Assembly: GCA_035771175.1 (NCBI GenBank)
Contig: CM069598.1
Location: 8,401,413-8,465,412 of the forward strand
Direction of reading: 5' to 3'
DNA length: 64,000 nt
Source: Paratinospora sagittata
Taxonomy: Eukaryota; Streptophyta; Magnoliopsida; Ranunculales; Menispermaceae
The translations under genes were made by a program, and so were the position numbers. How positions within the stretch are numbered: the stretch's first letter is position 1; each line of letters starts with the position of its first letter. This document shows, piece after piece, positions 44,001 to 56,700 of the stretch. Under the pieces are notes generated by a model that made no database searches, had not been told where the DNA came from, and saw only the letters and a list, made by a program, of their open reading frames with translations.

Positions 44001-47000
44001 CCAAACTTGCTCTAGATAACATACATTCTTTTACTGAACACAATCCTTTATCTATATTTTGGGAGCTGTTCAATTACCTCTTGAAGTTCTATGTCCTTGC
44101 AAACCCTTTATGGTGACAAGATTTTTGTAGCCACATTTGGATTTATGCCATACTTGTTTCACTGTAAACTATATTTTTTGTTTCTAAAATTGTTTCTGAA
44201 CCTCAAAATTTGGCAGCCAAACACTTTTGGTTGTGTGATATGCTAGTCTGCTAGAGCAGTTATTATGACATTCTCAAATACTTCAATTATGAACCAACGG
44301 TGGGTTGGTTTAGTGGTTAGGTGCAAGCGCACCTACCCTTAAGGTCTCGAGTTTGAGTCACGTTCCACCATTTGTTGGCCAACAGCGTCCTTGAGTGCTT
44401 GTGGCCGTGCTCCAGAGGGATTAGCGGGGACGTAAGTCCCCGATACCAGCTGATCTCAAAAAAAAAAAAAAAAAAAACTTCAATTCTATGTGTAAATTCA
44501 TCTGAATGATGCTTCTGCTTGCTTCTTTTTCTATTGCTTCTGTTGATCTCAAACGATAAACTTGTTCAAATTAATCGATGTTGACATATCTGAGCAAGTT
44601 TTTTCTTTCTGTCAATTGCATGATGCCTACCGAACTTTTTTTTTTTTTTTTCATTTTTCATGTTTTCTTCGGAAAGTTTTACTCTTATTCTCTTCATAGA
44701 ATTATGGTTATCAACTTATCATTATTGTTACTATTATCATCTGTGGCGTTTTTGGGCATCATAACACTGCAATTTTAATGTGATCCTATATTGTTATTTG
44801 ATTTTGGTGATGATGCTTTTATTTTTATTTTGTTGTTTACAGGTCTCGGGTTGTTGGTCTTCTTAGATGTAGTTCATTCCTATTCGGCAGCTGATGAGAT
44901 GGTTGGGTTGTCACTGTTTGATGGTTCAAATGACTGTTATTTTCATACTGGTAAGATTTCTATTGTATAATAATCTTATACTCTTGTTTGATTTGTCTTC
45001 CAGTAGGTCAAGATTGCTTTTGCTTTGACCTCTTCTGATGGTCAGTAAGGACCTTAAAACTCAAATCAGAACACAATTCATTGTGGTGACACCGTATTGC
45101 TTCAAAGGAACAATTCTCTTAATTTCTTTCATTCTTGAATTTTTAGATCCATATGCCGTAGACTTTCTTTGTGCTTGATTAGGTAAACGGGGGCATCACA
45201 AGTACTGGGGTACAAGAATGTTCAAGTATGGAGACATAGATGTTTTGCATTATCTCTACTCAAATCTGAAGTGGTACACTATGAACCATCAAGAGATATT
45301 TTTCCTCTCAAATTATTTGGGATTTGTTTCTACTGAAAATTCGGAGTCTCTATCCTGACACTGTTTCCTTTACTATGATTGGCATTTGATCAGGTGGGTT
45401 GAAGAGTATCAAATTGACGGTTTCCATTTCCATTCACTATCTTCCATGATGTATACACATAACGGGTTTGCTTCTTTTACAGGTGACTTGGAGGTGTAAG
45501 TATTACATCAACATAACCTTCACTTTCATTTAAAGATGTACCATGCTTCACTGTTGCTTGATATGTTTCTAGATGCTACTTGTACTTGGTTTGTGTGAGT
45601 TTTTCATGTTTTTTGTTCTTAAAAGGTCTATGTGCTTAATTCCTCAATCAATTGTTCATGTTTATGATAGATTTAGTGATTTCAGAATAAAACAAATACA
45701 CTACTTAATCCTTAAAATGTTCTGATTGTGACATTTACTGATTGCTTCACTTTTCTACCCCTTTTGGTGCTATGTTGTTGGAATTAGGTTTAGATGGATC
45801 CATGTTACAATGTACAAGGAAATAGCAATATGCAGTATAGTTTCGGGATAGAAACAGAAAGGGAAGTTCTGAAACCCAATCAGATGGCATATAAAATATG
45901 CCTATTATGATATTTTTATTAAATTGGGTTATGTTCCTGTAGTTAGGAAAAAGCTTAGTTGAGTCGAGTTTCTGTTCCTGTCAACTTTTTTTCGGCTGCA
46001 ATCACCCAATCCAAATGCATCAAATTGTTAATGGGTCAAACTTGGTATATGTTTTGAGACCAGATAAGGATATAATTTAATTGCTCATGAGAATAGTCTA
46101 AATCCAATTGCAATCCTTAGGCACCACTATCTAGTATTTGCAATTCTAGTCAGGAATCCTAAGCAGCCATAAGTTCATGTCCTTGATGTGAACATGTTTC
46201 AAGGTTTTTTCTTTTTTTTTTATTGTGAAAACTTAATTTATTTTTTGTATATTCCAAGCATTGATATGAAAAACTTATTCGAAAATACCACTTGTTCACT
46301 AGGTACTGTAATCAATACGTTGACAAGGATGCATTGATATACATGGTTTTGGCGAATGAGATGTTGCATTACCTTTATCCAAATATAATAACAATTGCAG
46401 AAGATGTAAGTAATTGTTTCCTTTTTCTTAATTTATTAGATACTGCTGTGTTGTATATATTGGCATACTATTGGAAAAGTGGATGAGTTGGGATCAGAGT
46501 TTCTTGTAAAGATTATATATTCAGTTGTTTTACACACCTTTTGGATGTCATCTCGGTTATTAGATGTTATTCGGTGATAAAATTATAGCAATGTCGTCAA
46601 ATTGCATTTACAACTTCCTTGCTCATGGCTTACATCAATCCTGCAAAAATGACCACTTTCACCTATTTTCTGCCAAATAACCCACCAAACCCTAGCTCAA
46701 GTTGTAAAAAAGGACTGGAAGTTTTCTGACCCTTGGTTTTTGTGTGGTTCTGTTGGTCCGTTGAACCTTTTTACAGTCATATCAGAATTTATTGATGTAT
46801 TTTTTCTCTTATATTTTACTTGTTGACAATTATGAATATTTCATGGCTATACAGGCTACACTTTACCCCGGATTGTGTGAGCCAATTTCTGAAGGTGGAT
46901 TGGGTTTTGATTATTATGTCAATCTTTCTACTTCAGAAATGTGGTTGTGGTTCCTGGAGAATGTCCCTGATCATGAATGGAGCATGAATAAGGTTAACTT

Positions 47001-49267
47001 AATTTAATAATAATTTGTAGTTACTTGGTGTTTTCTGGCTCTTTATATAGCACTTGGGGTGGAGTTTTCCCTCACTGTCACCTCCAACTTCTCTTTGTAC
47101 TTGAACCAGTTTTAATGTGCATCCAATTTTATGTCCATTTTTCATGTAGCTCGACATATCTTTATATGATATTTAATATCCTTTTTTTATTGAAATGCAT
47201 ATAATGCAGATTGTGAATACAGTCATGGGCAACAGACAAATGGCAGATAAGATGCTAACATTTGCTGAGAACCACAACCAGGTCGTTAGATACGTATTAT
47301 CGTGTGATTTCTGGAGTCAATGAGACCTTACTGCTGAAGTTCTCACAATTAATTTACTTAATCTTTATTGTATTACTTTGTGTTTTGGCAATTTGTTGCA
47401 TTTTGATTTCTTATACTTATTTCGAGTTATTTTATAATTGTCATGGCAGTCCATATCTGGGGGCCGTTCATTTGCAGAAATATTATTTGGTGAAATCAAA
47501 GAGAACGCTTCAAGCTCGGATGATATGTTACTTAGAGGATATTCATTACACAATGTATGTTCTTTTATTAGTATTGCATTTTACTTACACTTTTTGAATT
47601 TCAACCACTTCGTTTGGTTCTTGGTTATTCTCTTCCCTGGAAATGTGTAGCTGAAATTTTTATTTTTGATAAAACTGAGGATACATTGCATAAGATTGTA
47701 ATGTTTTCGTAGCAAGATTCTTTTCCACTTAAGGCACTGCTAGGCCATGTATTATGTTATCTGCATTTTGGTTTTCCATCTTAAGTGTTTACATTTGTTT
47801 GAAATACAGATGATAAAACTAATTACATTTACCATTAGTGGACGTGCTTATCTCAACTTCATGGGGAATGAATTTGGACACCCAAAGGTAGGTGCCTACT
47901 TTTCCTGGGCCCTTGAATTCTTGTAAATTTTAATTTCACATTACTCATCATCTGTTCTTTTGCTAGAGAGTCGAGTTCCCTACAGCGAGCAATGACTTCT
48001 CGTTTTCCCTTGCCAACCGGCAGTGGGATTTACTGAAGGATAAAGTGCATAATGGCCTATTTTCCTTTGATAAGGTTGAAGCTTCTTACTAACATTGACC
48101 TTGTTTATGTACTTTTTCATGATTGACTTGTTCCTTTAGTTAAAAAGATTGCTTGCTTTTTGTTGGTTGATTTGAAGAACTTTTTATTCTTTCCCAAGTA
48201 GAAGACAAGAAAGTTCCCTTTAAGTGGAATAAATCTAGAGGGTATTGATCAGGGAATTGGATTGTATTGATCAGATAGTTTAATTTTTTGTTTCGTCATA
48301 GGATATGATGATGTTGGATGAAAATGAGAGAATACTTTCACGAGGTCTGCCCAACGTTCACCATATAAATGACTCCACTAAGGTATGATGAATCTCTTCT
48401 TATTCTTCTCCTTCATTAGCTAGGAACATTGATTGTTCCACAAAGTAGCATGAATCACGGTGTCATCTGGATGTATGAATGCCACAGGTCATATCTTATG
48501 TCAGAGGTCCTCTTCTCTTCATTTTCAATTTTCACCCAACAAGCACCTATGAGAGATATGTAGTAGGCGTCGAAGAAGCTGGAGAATACAATGTAAGTTT
48601 CTCAACTATGTATTACTGTCTTTCATGGCTTTAAGCAGCAGCTTATGTTATTATCTATTTGGATCATATTTGTCTTCTCTCATCATAATATTCATATAGT
48701 ATTGTCATGCTCTATGGGCAACATGTAACTCGGTTTTTATACTTTTTGATCTGAATGAGATTAAGCAGATCAAGTAGTTTTAATTCCAATTGCTACAGAT
48801 AATATTGAATACTGATGAAATCAAATATGCTGGACAAGGGCGCTTAAAAGATGAGCAGTATCTTCAAAGGACGATTAGGAAGAGGTATTTAACCTTGATT
48901 TCCATCTAGGCCTCTCTAACTCTATGCTACTCTGTTTATTTAATGGCTCTAGGTTTTTTTTTCTTGTGTTTGATTATGAGTTTTCGGCATCATTTCTAAG
49001 CATTAGATTATTCATTACATCAGGGTTGATGGCCTTCAGAACTGCCTAGAAGTGTTGCTACCAAGTAGAAGTGCTCAGGTTTGTGAATTTTGACTTACTA
49101 TTGAAGCATGATTGATTGATTATATATTAAATGATGCTAAAGTTGTATGACTTAGCACTGGATTATTCTCAAGAGACAAAAGATAGCGGCAAACTGGTCT
49201 AATCGGGAAAAAAGTTACCAATTAAATTTTGCAGGTTTATAAATTATCTCGAATTTTGAGATTATGA
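41040..49267 (+). CDS. SBE3: Plastid branching-enzyme homologue, SBE3/BE1 class (GH13 with altered active site)
   Basis: Twenty-one exons: 41040-41317, 41404-41475, 41897-41961, 42177-42854, 42963-43135, 43234-43323, 43916-43991, 44843-44950, 45183-45273, 45394-45495, 46303-46405, 46855-46992, 47210-47281, 47450-47554, 47810-47887, 47967-48074, 48302-48382, 48488-48592, 48799-48884, 49024-49078 and 49235-49267. They join in phase into 898 residues, near the about 899 I recall for Arabidopsis At3g20440. Order: Ser/Thr/Arg-rich transit peptide, CBM48-like region (CALVGDFNGWSPTEN) with a long acidic insertion, GH13 barrel, C-terminal beta domain. GH13 region I is DVVHSY (Asp486) and region III TIAED (Glu611). 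Region II is DGFHFH, with His555 and His557 where Arg and nucleophile Asp are expected. Region IV is ENHNQ, with Asn681 for Asp. Alpha-1,4-glucan branching by the usual mechanism is therefore doubtful. Introns 2 and 7 hold a MITE and a SINE. Confidence 0.93.
41610..41818. mobile_element. PIF/Harbinger-type MITE (family M1, copy 1) in SBE3 intron 2
   Basis: TTA repeats flank the element (41607-41609 and 41819-41821). The left end is GGCCCTGTTTTTATATGC; the right end, reverse-complemented, is GGCTGCATTTGGCTTATG. Internal words TTTAGATACAATTTTTAGTA and AAAACACCAA recur, inverted, in the copy at 49945-50150, so the two are one family. 209 bp, non-coding. Confidence 0.7.
44289..44476 (+). mobile_element. 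tRNA-derived SINE in SBE3 intron 7
   Basis: Flanked by perfect 9-bp repeats ACTTCAATT (44280-44288 and 44477-44485). A box: TGGTTTAGTGGTTAGGTG. B box: CGAGTTTGAGTCAC, about 35 bp later. The right end is a poly-A tail of about 18. Length 188 bp. Same orientation as the host gene. The intact tail and duplication suggest a fairly recent insertion. Confidence 0.85.
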
Positions 49268-50747
49268 ACCACATGCTTTCGGGAACAACTTGCAGAGCAC
49301 CAAATGATACTTCAAGTAGCATTACAGTTCCATCTTATTAGTGCTCCTTGAGGCATTTTTGCAGACAACAGAATGTAGAAGTACAAATACTTCCAAAGCT
49401 CCTTAGTCACCATCCCTTGCGCTTTTGCGCCGCCGGCATTGTGAATAATTTGTACAGTGAGACCTCCCTCTCCATGATGTATTGTTACAGATTATTCTTC
49501 TAGTAGTCTATTAAGTTTTTTGACCTTGCTGATCAAGGAATAGAGGATTTGAGGAGTTTTTGTTTTCCACATCAGGTGTAGATGAACTTAAGGTGAAGCC
49601 GGTGACACCAATATCTCATCCTTTTCTTGTTAAAGATTTGTTCTTTTCTTGAGTGATTCAATGGTATGGAACAGTGTTGCAAGTCACATTGATGCTAAAC
49701 TCACTTTTTAGCTTATTTCAACAATTTTTTTTTTTTTTCAACTATATACCATGTGTTATATGAATCTTTTTTCATATCATAATATCTGATAAAATTTTAT
49801 ATTGGTTGTTAGCTTATCCTTTATCTAACACATTCACGAATCACACATTCATTTCTAACAAGGAAATCAAGAGAATGGATTTTCGATATCGGATGTGAGA
49901 AAATAAATTTTTTTCCTTAAAAATGTTGCATTGCTAAACTCTAAGGCTGCGTTTGGTTCGTGATTTGAAAATAAGAATACAATGCAAAAAGAGAATTTGA
50001 AAAATAACTTTTTATCGTTCTCCGAAAACATGTTTTCTTAACGAAAGAGTGAAAAATTGTTATTAGAATCTTTTGAATTAAACAAGTTTTTGGTGTTTTT
50101 GGATTTTTAGATACAAAAAATTGTATCTAGATTATGAACCAAATGTGGCTTAAATTTTGTCTTTTTTTTTTTCTATGAAAATTAATATAATTGTTTTCTA
50201 TTTTGTAACGAACCAGTTGACTTGATCTACAGTTTTATTTTTATAATTTCTACAGTTATTTAATGCAACACTTTATTTTTTAGTAAAATAGAATAAAATT
50301 TGAGACAGAGAAGTATTATAAAATAAAAATAAAAATTGATAATAGCTAAGAAAAAATGACTGTCAAATTAAAAATAAACTAAAAGACCAAAGAAAAAGGA
50401 ATAAACCAAATCATTATTTTTAATTTATAAATGAAATAAAAAAAAGCTATATTAATTATCGGAACTTGTCAAATAATTAATACAACAATACTTCAAAATT
50501 TAAACAAATCTCATAATTTCTAAACGGCCCATCCCACAAAACCTTAAACGGGCCTTGAAAATCTAAAAGGTCACCTCTTCTTCTGCCCGACTCTCCTTCC
50601 ATTTTTCTTATTTTAGCCCTCCAAACCATCTTCCCTTCCAAAACAAACAAGACAGACCCAACGAGAGGAGGAACGAACCATCACAGAACAACAACAAGAA
50701 GAAAAAAAAAAAACGGTTGCAGCGAAGTCGCATTGGAAATCATTCCA
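49268..50747. other. Intergenic between SBE3 and CNOT9 genes
   Basis: About 1.5 kb with SBE3 3' UTR sequence at the left, a MITE (49945-50150) in the middle and the CNOT9 promoter at the right. The CNOT9 leader around 50560-50740 is rich in pyrimidines and then in A and CAA repeats. No further gene. Confidence 0.5.
49945..50150. mobile_element. PIF/Harbinger-type MITE (family M1, copy 2)
   Basis: TAA repeats flank it (49942-49944 and 50151-50153). The left end is GGCTGCGTTTGGTTCGTG; the right end, reverse-complemented, is AGCCACATTTGGTTCATA; differences are transitions. Interior TTTTTAGATACAAAAAATTG and GGTGTTTTTGG are the inverse of words in copy 1 at 41610-41818, so it is inserted in the opposite orientation. 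206 bp, non-coding. Confidence 0.7.
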
Positions 50748-53700
50748 ATGATGGCGAATCAGCCCCAATCGCTATCTCTGAATCTGCCTTTCGGAGCACC
50801 TCCTTCCCTTTCCGCTTCCGCTTCTTCAACCGGCACCGGCACCGGCACTGGCACTGGCACCGCCGCTCAGGCCAACAAGGACCGAAAATTGGCTTCCGCA
50901 GAGCAGTTGGTGCTCGAGCTCAGCAATCCCGATCTCCGCGAAAACGCTCTTCTCGATCTATCCAAGGTCCTCTTTTCCCCTTGCGTTTCTGATCCAAATC
51001 TTCGATTTCTAGCATATCGTTGCACAATTATTATCTTTTTTTTTATTTTTTTATGTGGAAATCGATTATTTGTGTTGTAATATGCTGATAAAGTTCTTAT
51101 CTTTAGATATGATTTGTTGAAAAATCTGAAATCTTGGGTGGAAATCATATGTTTTGCTTGTGGCAGTTTAAAATTCTGAAGAGTTTAAAAATTGAGTGCA
51201 GTTCTAATTAAATGCTCGTAACTAAGAATAAACGAATCTTAGTTTTGTTTTTCTTTCTTTGTTATATGTCATATGAAAGAGCAAGGTGGCTCATTTTGTT
51301 GTTGATCTTCTTCTTTTTCAGAAAAGGGAGATATTTCAGGATCTTGCTCCTTTGCTATGGAACTCTTTTGGTACTATTGCTGCTCTCTTGCAGGTATTGA
51401 CTATAATATGAACTTGAAAGTTGGATTTTGATGACTATATTACTTCATATAGTTCTAAATCAAAAATTGAGATTATCATTTTATTTATGGTATACAAACA
51501 TAATTTATATTTAACTGAATGCAGGATAATTTTGGTATTAAAGCCAATACTTTCTAGTTTGTATATAATTATGGATGGAATGCTTTAGTGCACCAGATTC
51601 TCATTAATTATCTCAAATTTTATTCCATGTATTAGTATTAGGATTTTCTCAGATTTGGTCTATTTTTATTGTTCAATTAATATAGCAATAAGTATTTGTA
51701 CTAAATCCTATTCTTTTATTCTTAATGATATTATTTTTCAATAGGCGTAGCAATAATTAGTATTAAGAAGCTGCTGACAGCCTGGCACCAAGACCATTCT
51801 TGCTGTGTATGGATCCTATTTTTATCTATTTATATAGCCTTTCTATTCTCATTATTCAGAAGAATTTCCTTGACAACTTGGTTAAAGTGGTGTTCATTTT
51901 GAAAAATATGCATTTTGCCTTTCACTTTTCAGGCTGTTTTATCACTTTGTTGGATATCAGAATGATAATAAAATTTATTTATCTCATCTATTATGGAGCT
52001 TCTATGTAGTTTTCCTTACCATTGCATTTCTTCTACCTGTACCAATTTATATTGGGCCATATGACCTTGTGTGATCTTGGCTAATGCCAAAACTTTTATT
52101 TATTTTATTTTATTATTCTATTTTTGCAGGAGATAGTCTCAATATATCCAGTTCTGTCACCACCAAACCTTACTGCGGCAGCATCTAACCGAGTCTGCAA
52201 TGCACTTGCGCTTCTTCAGGTCATTATGCTACTTTTTTGTTTTTGTTATTGTTGTTTCTCCAAATGGTTTGACATCATTGATGGAAAAATCAGGGTTTGA
52301 ACAAAAGTTGGTGTTATCGCTCACTAGCAAATGCAGACCAGATTCTAGATCAAACCTATGTTCAAACCTGAAGTTCCTGAATTCATTTTTCCAAGTAGTT
52401 CTCAAATCAACAACTAGCACTTATTAGTTAAGTTCTATGAAAGAAAGATAAGCAAATATTCAGACCACTTTATAAAAAATATAGACTATGTAGTAATGTA
52501 AAATATCATTTTATTAACCAAAATGACATAATAAAATAGTAATAATTCAGGAAAGTTAAGGAGGTAACATTCAATTTCTAAAATTGAACGTGAAGAAGGG
52601 GAAATTGTGGAAGAGGAAGGTGGTATTGTGGACGAGATTGTCAATTTCTACAAGGAGCTTTACGAGGATCGGGAGGATGATCGTTGGGTGCTCGATGGCA
52701 TTGATTGGTCTTCGATTAGTTCTGATGATCAATCTTTTCTTGAAAGACCTTTTCATGAGGAGGAAGTTAGACAAGTGGTATTTCAGTGTGAAGGGAGCAA
52801 AGCACCAGGGCCAGATGGTTTCACCATGCTTTTTTATCAAAAAGCATGGAATGTTTTAAAAGAGGATATTATGAAGGTCTTTCAAGACTTCTTTGAGAAT
52901 GGAGTTATTAACAAAAAGACAAACGAAACCTATATTTGTCTTATTCCTAAGAAGGTGAATTCTGCAAGAGTCTCAGACTATCGTCCAATTAGCTTGGTTA
53001 CTAGCTTGTACAAAATCATTGCCAAAGTTTTGTCCAACAGGCTTCGAAGCATCCTCCATTCTACTATCGATATTACTCAGTCGGCTTTTGTTAAAGAGCG
53101 ACAAATTTTGGATGCGGTTCTTATTGCAAATGAGGCAGTGGAAGATTATAGGTGTCTTAAAAAAAGTGGGGTGGTTTTTAAGGCAGATTTTGCGAAGGCG
53201 TACGACACAGTGGATTGGGTTTTTCTTGACCATGTCATGCTTTAGAAAGGTATGGGCACTAGATGGCGACGTTGGATTCATGGGTGCATTACTTCGGTGA
53301 CTTACTCGGTGGTAATCAATGGAAGGCCTAGAGATAAGTTTTGTGCTAGTAAAGGTTTGAGACAAGGGGATCCACTTTCCCCTTTTCTTTTCACCATTGT
53401 GGCCGATGTGCTGGGGAGGCTTGTCCAAAAAGCTTGTGATTGTTCACTTATCCTGGGATTCAGCGTTGGAAAGGAGCGGGTGGAGGTCTCTCATCTCCAA
53501 TATGCGGACGATACACTCTTCCTTGTGCATGGAAACGACGAGAATGTGGCCATTTTGTTGGATGTTCTTCAATGTTTTTGCATGCTTTCAGGATTGCGGG
53601 TTAATATGCGGAAAAGTCAACTTATGGGTATTAATTTGGATCCGGTTGTTGTCTCAACGATGGCTAATAGAATAGGCTGTGAGGTTGGGTGCTGGCCTAT

Positions 53701-56700
53701 GTCTTACCTTGGTCTACCTTTAGGAGGTAACCCAAGGAAAAAGGAGTTCTGGGACCCAGTGTTCTCTAAAGTTTAAAAAAGACTTAGTGGCTGGAGAAGA
53801 AGCTTTTTATCAAGGGGAGGTCGTCTTATCCTCATCAAATCAGTCTTGGAAGCAATTCCAAACTACTTTGTCTTTATTTGGTGCTCCGGATCAGGTGGTG
53901 ACCAGATTAGAGAGATTAATGAGAAATTTCTTTTGGAAGGGTGCTGATGATGGGCGGGGTTTTCATCTTGTCGGCTGGAAAAAGGTACAGATGTCACAGG
54001 CAAGTGGTGGTCTTGGCATTGGTAATGTCAAAGTTAGAAATCGAGTTCTTGGCGCAAAGTGGCTTTGGAGGTTCATGAATGAGGAGGAGGCTCTTTGGGT
54101 TAAAGTCATTTGAAGTAAGTTTGGTTGCACTGGTTATGGTTGGGACTCAAGGTGCACTTCACATGCCTCACATCGTAGCCCTTGGAAATTCATTTCAAGC
54201 ATTCAGCTTTGTTTTTCTCCCCACATCACTCTCAAAGTAGGAAATGGGCAAAAATTCCGTTTTTGGGAAGATCCTTGGTGTGGAGATAACCCCCTAGCAC
54301 TTTCATTTCCAAATCTGTTTCGACTTTCAAAAACTGCTATCAAACCTATTGCCTTTTTCCTTACACAGAATCTTTCTAACAACAACCAACCACCCTCGTG
54401 GAACCTTCATTTTCCTAGACCCTTGACTTATAGAGAAGAAGCTGAAATTGTCTCCCTCCTTGCCCGTATCGACCAAATCATGTTCTCCGCTGATGTTGAT
54501 GACTGTCTCTTATGGAATTTGGACAACACTGGGCACTATTCCTGTAAGTCTTTTTTCAGCCACCTAATTGACAACCCACATCCTTCATCTCCCAACCTCT
54601 CTCACCACATTTGGAAAAAACCACTTCCAACCAAAATTCAAGTGTTTGGTTGGCTAATATCTCTTAACAGGTTGTGCACCCAGGACTTGCTTCAAAGACG
54701 CATGCCACACTGGTGTATTTCTCCCCAATGCTGCATGTTATGCCTCCAGGATCATGAGGATTTGGATCATCTCTTTTTTCACTGCACGTTTGCTTCTCAG
54801 GTTTGGCAAAAGTGGGAGTTTTACCTTCCCCACAAATTCATTAAACCAGCCTTAGTGGAAATGTGCCTTCTTTTTAATCATGTTGCGGGTATTACCTCAA
54901 GAGGCAAGGATATAGGATGCATTGTTTCCTTTGCTGTTCTTTGGTCTTTATGGCTTGAAAGGAACAACAGGATTTTAAGGGTTTGTCCAGAAACGTAGCT
55001 TCTGTTTGGGAGTCTTCTAAAATTCTAGTGGCAGGATGGGTATGTACCTCTAAATTGGGGGGAGGGTATTCATTCTCTGACTGGTTTTGGAGCTGTGGAG
55101 CTCTTTTGTAATCGGAATAGTCATTTATGGGTTCAATAAGGGCTGTAGAAGATTGTCCCAGTTGCAGTTGTTCCTGCTCCGCATTCCTTATACTCGTTCA
55201 TCGCATGTAACCACTACTTTACATTAATATTAATCTTTATTGTCTCTTCTCCAAAAAAAAAAAAAAAAAACACAGAATTTACTTGCTGGAAAGCCATAAA
55301 ACTAAAACGGGAAAAAGTAAGGATAATTGCGAATTAAAAAAAAAAAAACAGGGGAAATCAAGAAATAAGAAATAGAATAGAAAAAGTAAGAAGCTGCTTG
55401 CTGAAAAGACCATCAAAAGTAAGAGCAGTTGTTCTATTGTAGCATAGCAATTTTAAGCTGATTGAGAACCTCCTAGATAGGGAAAGAAAAAGAAAACTGA
55501 TGATACATTATTGTTGCTTGTGAGATAAGATATGAAGTTATATGCCTGGAAGATAAGAGTCAAAATGGTATAGCATGGAGAAATAAGATTTATGTTTTGA
55601 CTGATTAGGGTGCATTATGAATGTAGTCCCTATTCTAATAGACATTTTTTTTCTCCATTTATATAGTTCTGGAATAGTTAAAGCTTGTGGTGCATGAAAA
55701 ATTCTGTATTATTTCAACATTTTATTTTGTGTACGAGACTTTTGATATGCCTTAGTACACAACTCAACTCAACTCAACTCAACTCAACTAAGCCTTTTCC
55801 CCACTACATAGAATCGACTACATGAATTTGCTCCTCCACTCAGCTCTAGCTAAGTCGACATTTAAATTATAAGTAGTTATATCTTAGTCCAAATCATACT
55901 AGATCCAGGAGCAGGATCCTGGATCAGACCATTTTCATCTGCTTAGAAATTTTATTTCTTGTTTCAATATGCAGACGCTTATTTCTGTTCTAGTTGAAAT
56001 TGCAAGTGGCTCAAGTGGCTTTTGTTCTTAGGATTTTATTTATGCATAATGGTCATCAAAGTTTGACTGCCTTGTTCATCTTGATCATCATCTGGGAATA
56101 ACTTTTTGTTGTTTTTTGTTCTCCTCCTTTTTCTTCTTCTTCTTCTTCTTTTTTTTTTTTTTAATTTTTTTTTTCGGTTTGTGCAGTGTGTTGCTTCTCA
56201 CCCAGAAACAAGGACCCTATTTCTCAATGGTAATCTCTTAATAATCCTTGCCTACATCCTTTGACTATTGAATGTTGTATATTGAGGAAATATTGCAGAT
56301 ATTTAAATATCAGTTGAATTTTGATCTGTTCTCTGGGATCGTGTGCATGACTTGTATTTGGGGTTGTTAGCCTGATTGATTTTATAATGAATTGATATTT
56401 GAATATGAGTCATCTTTCCTATTGCAGCACACATACCTTTATACCTGTACCCTTTCCTAAACACCACAAGCAAGACAAGACCATTTGAATATCTGAGGCT
56501 CACCAGCTTGGGTGTTATCGGTGCACTTGTGAAGGTACTTGGGAGATGCAGAATTTATTCCTATTTCTGTGTGTGCATGTGTTACAATAAATAATTAAAT
56601 ATTATTCGATCGGTTGATCCTTTCTTTTTTATTTGATAGAGCATTTTATATGTTCAAGGAAATAAGGACATTTCTTGTGACGAATGAGAGAGAAAATTGT

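Noticed and set aside
52540..55290. Target-site duplication around the LINE in CNOT9 intron 3
   Set aside because: I compared the sequence after the poly-A (CACAGAATTTACTTGC) with the region before 52570 and found no convincing repeat, so none is claimed.
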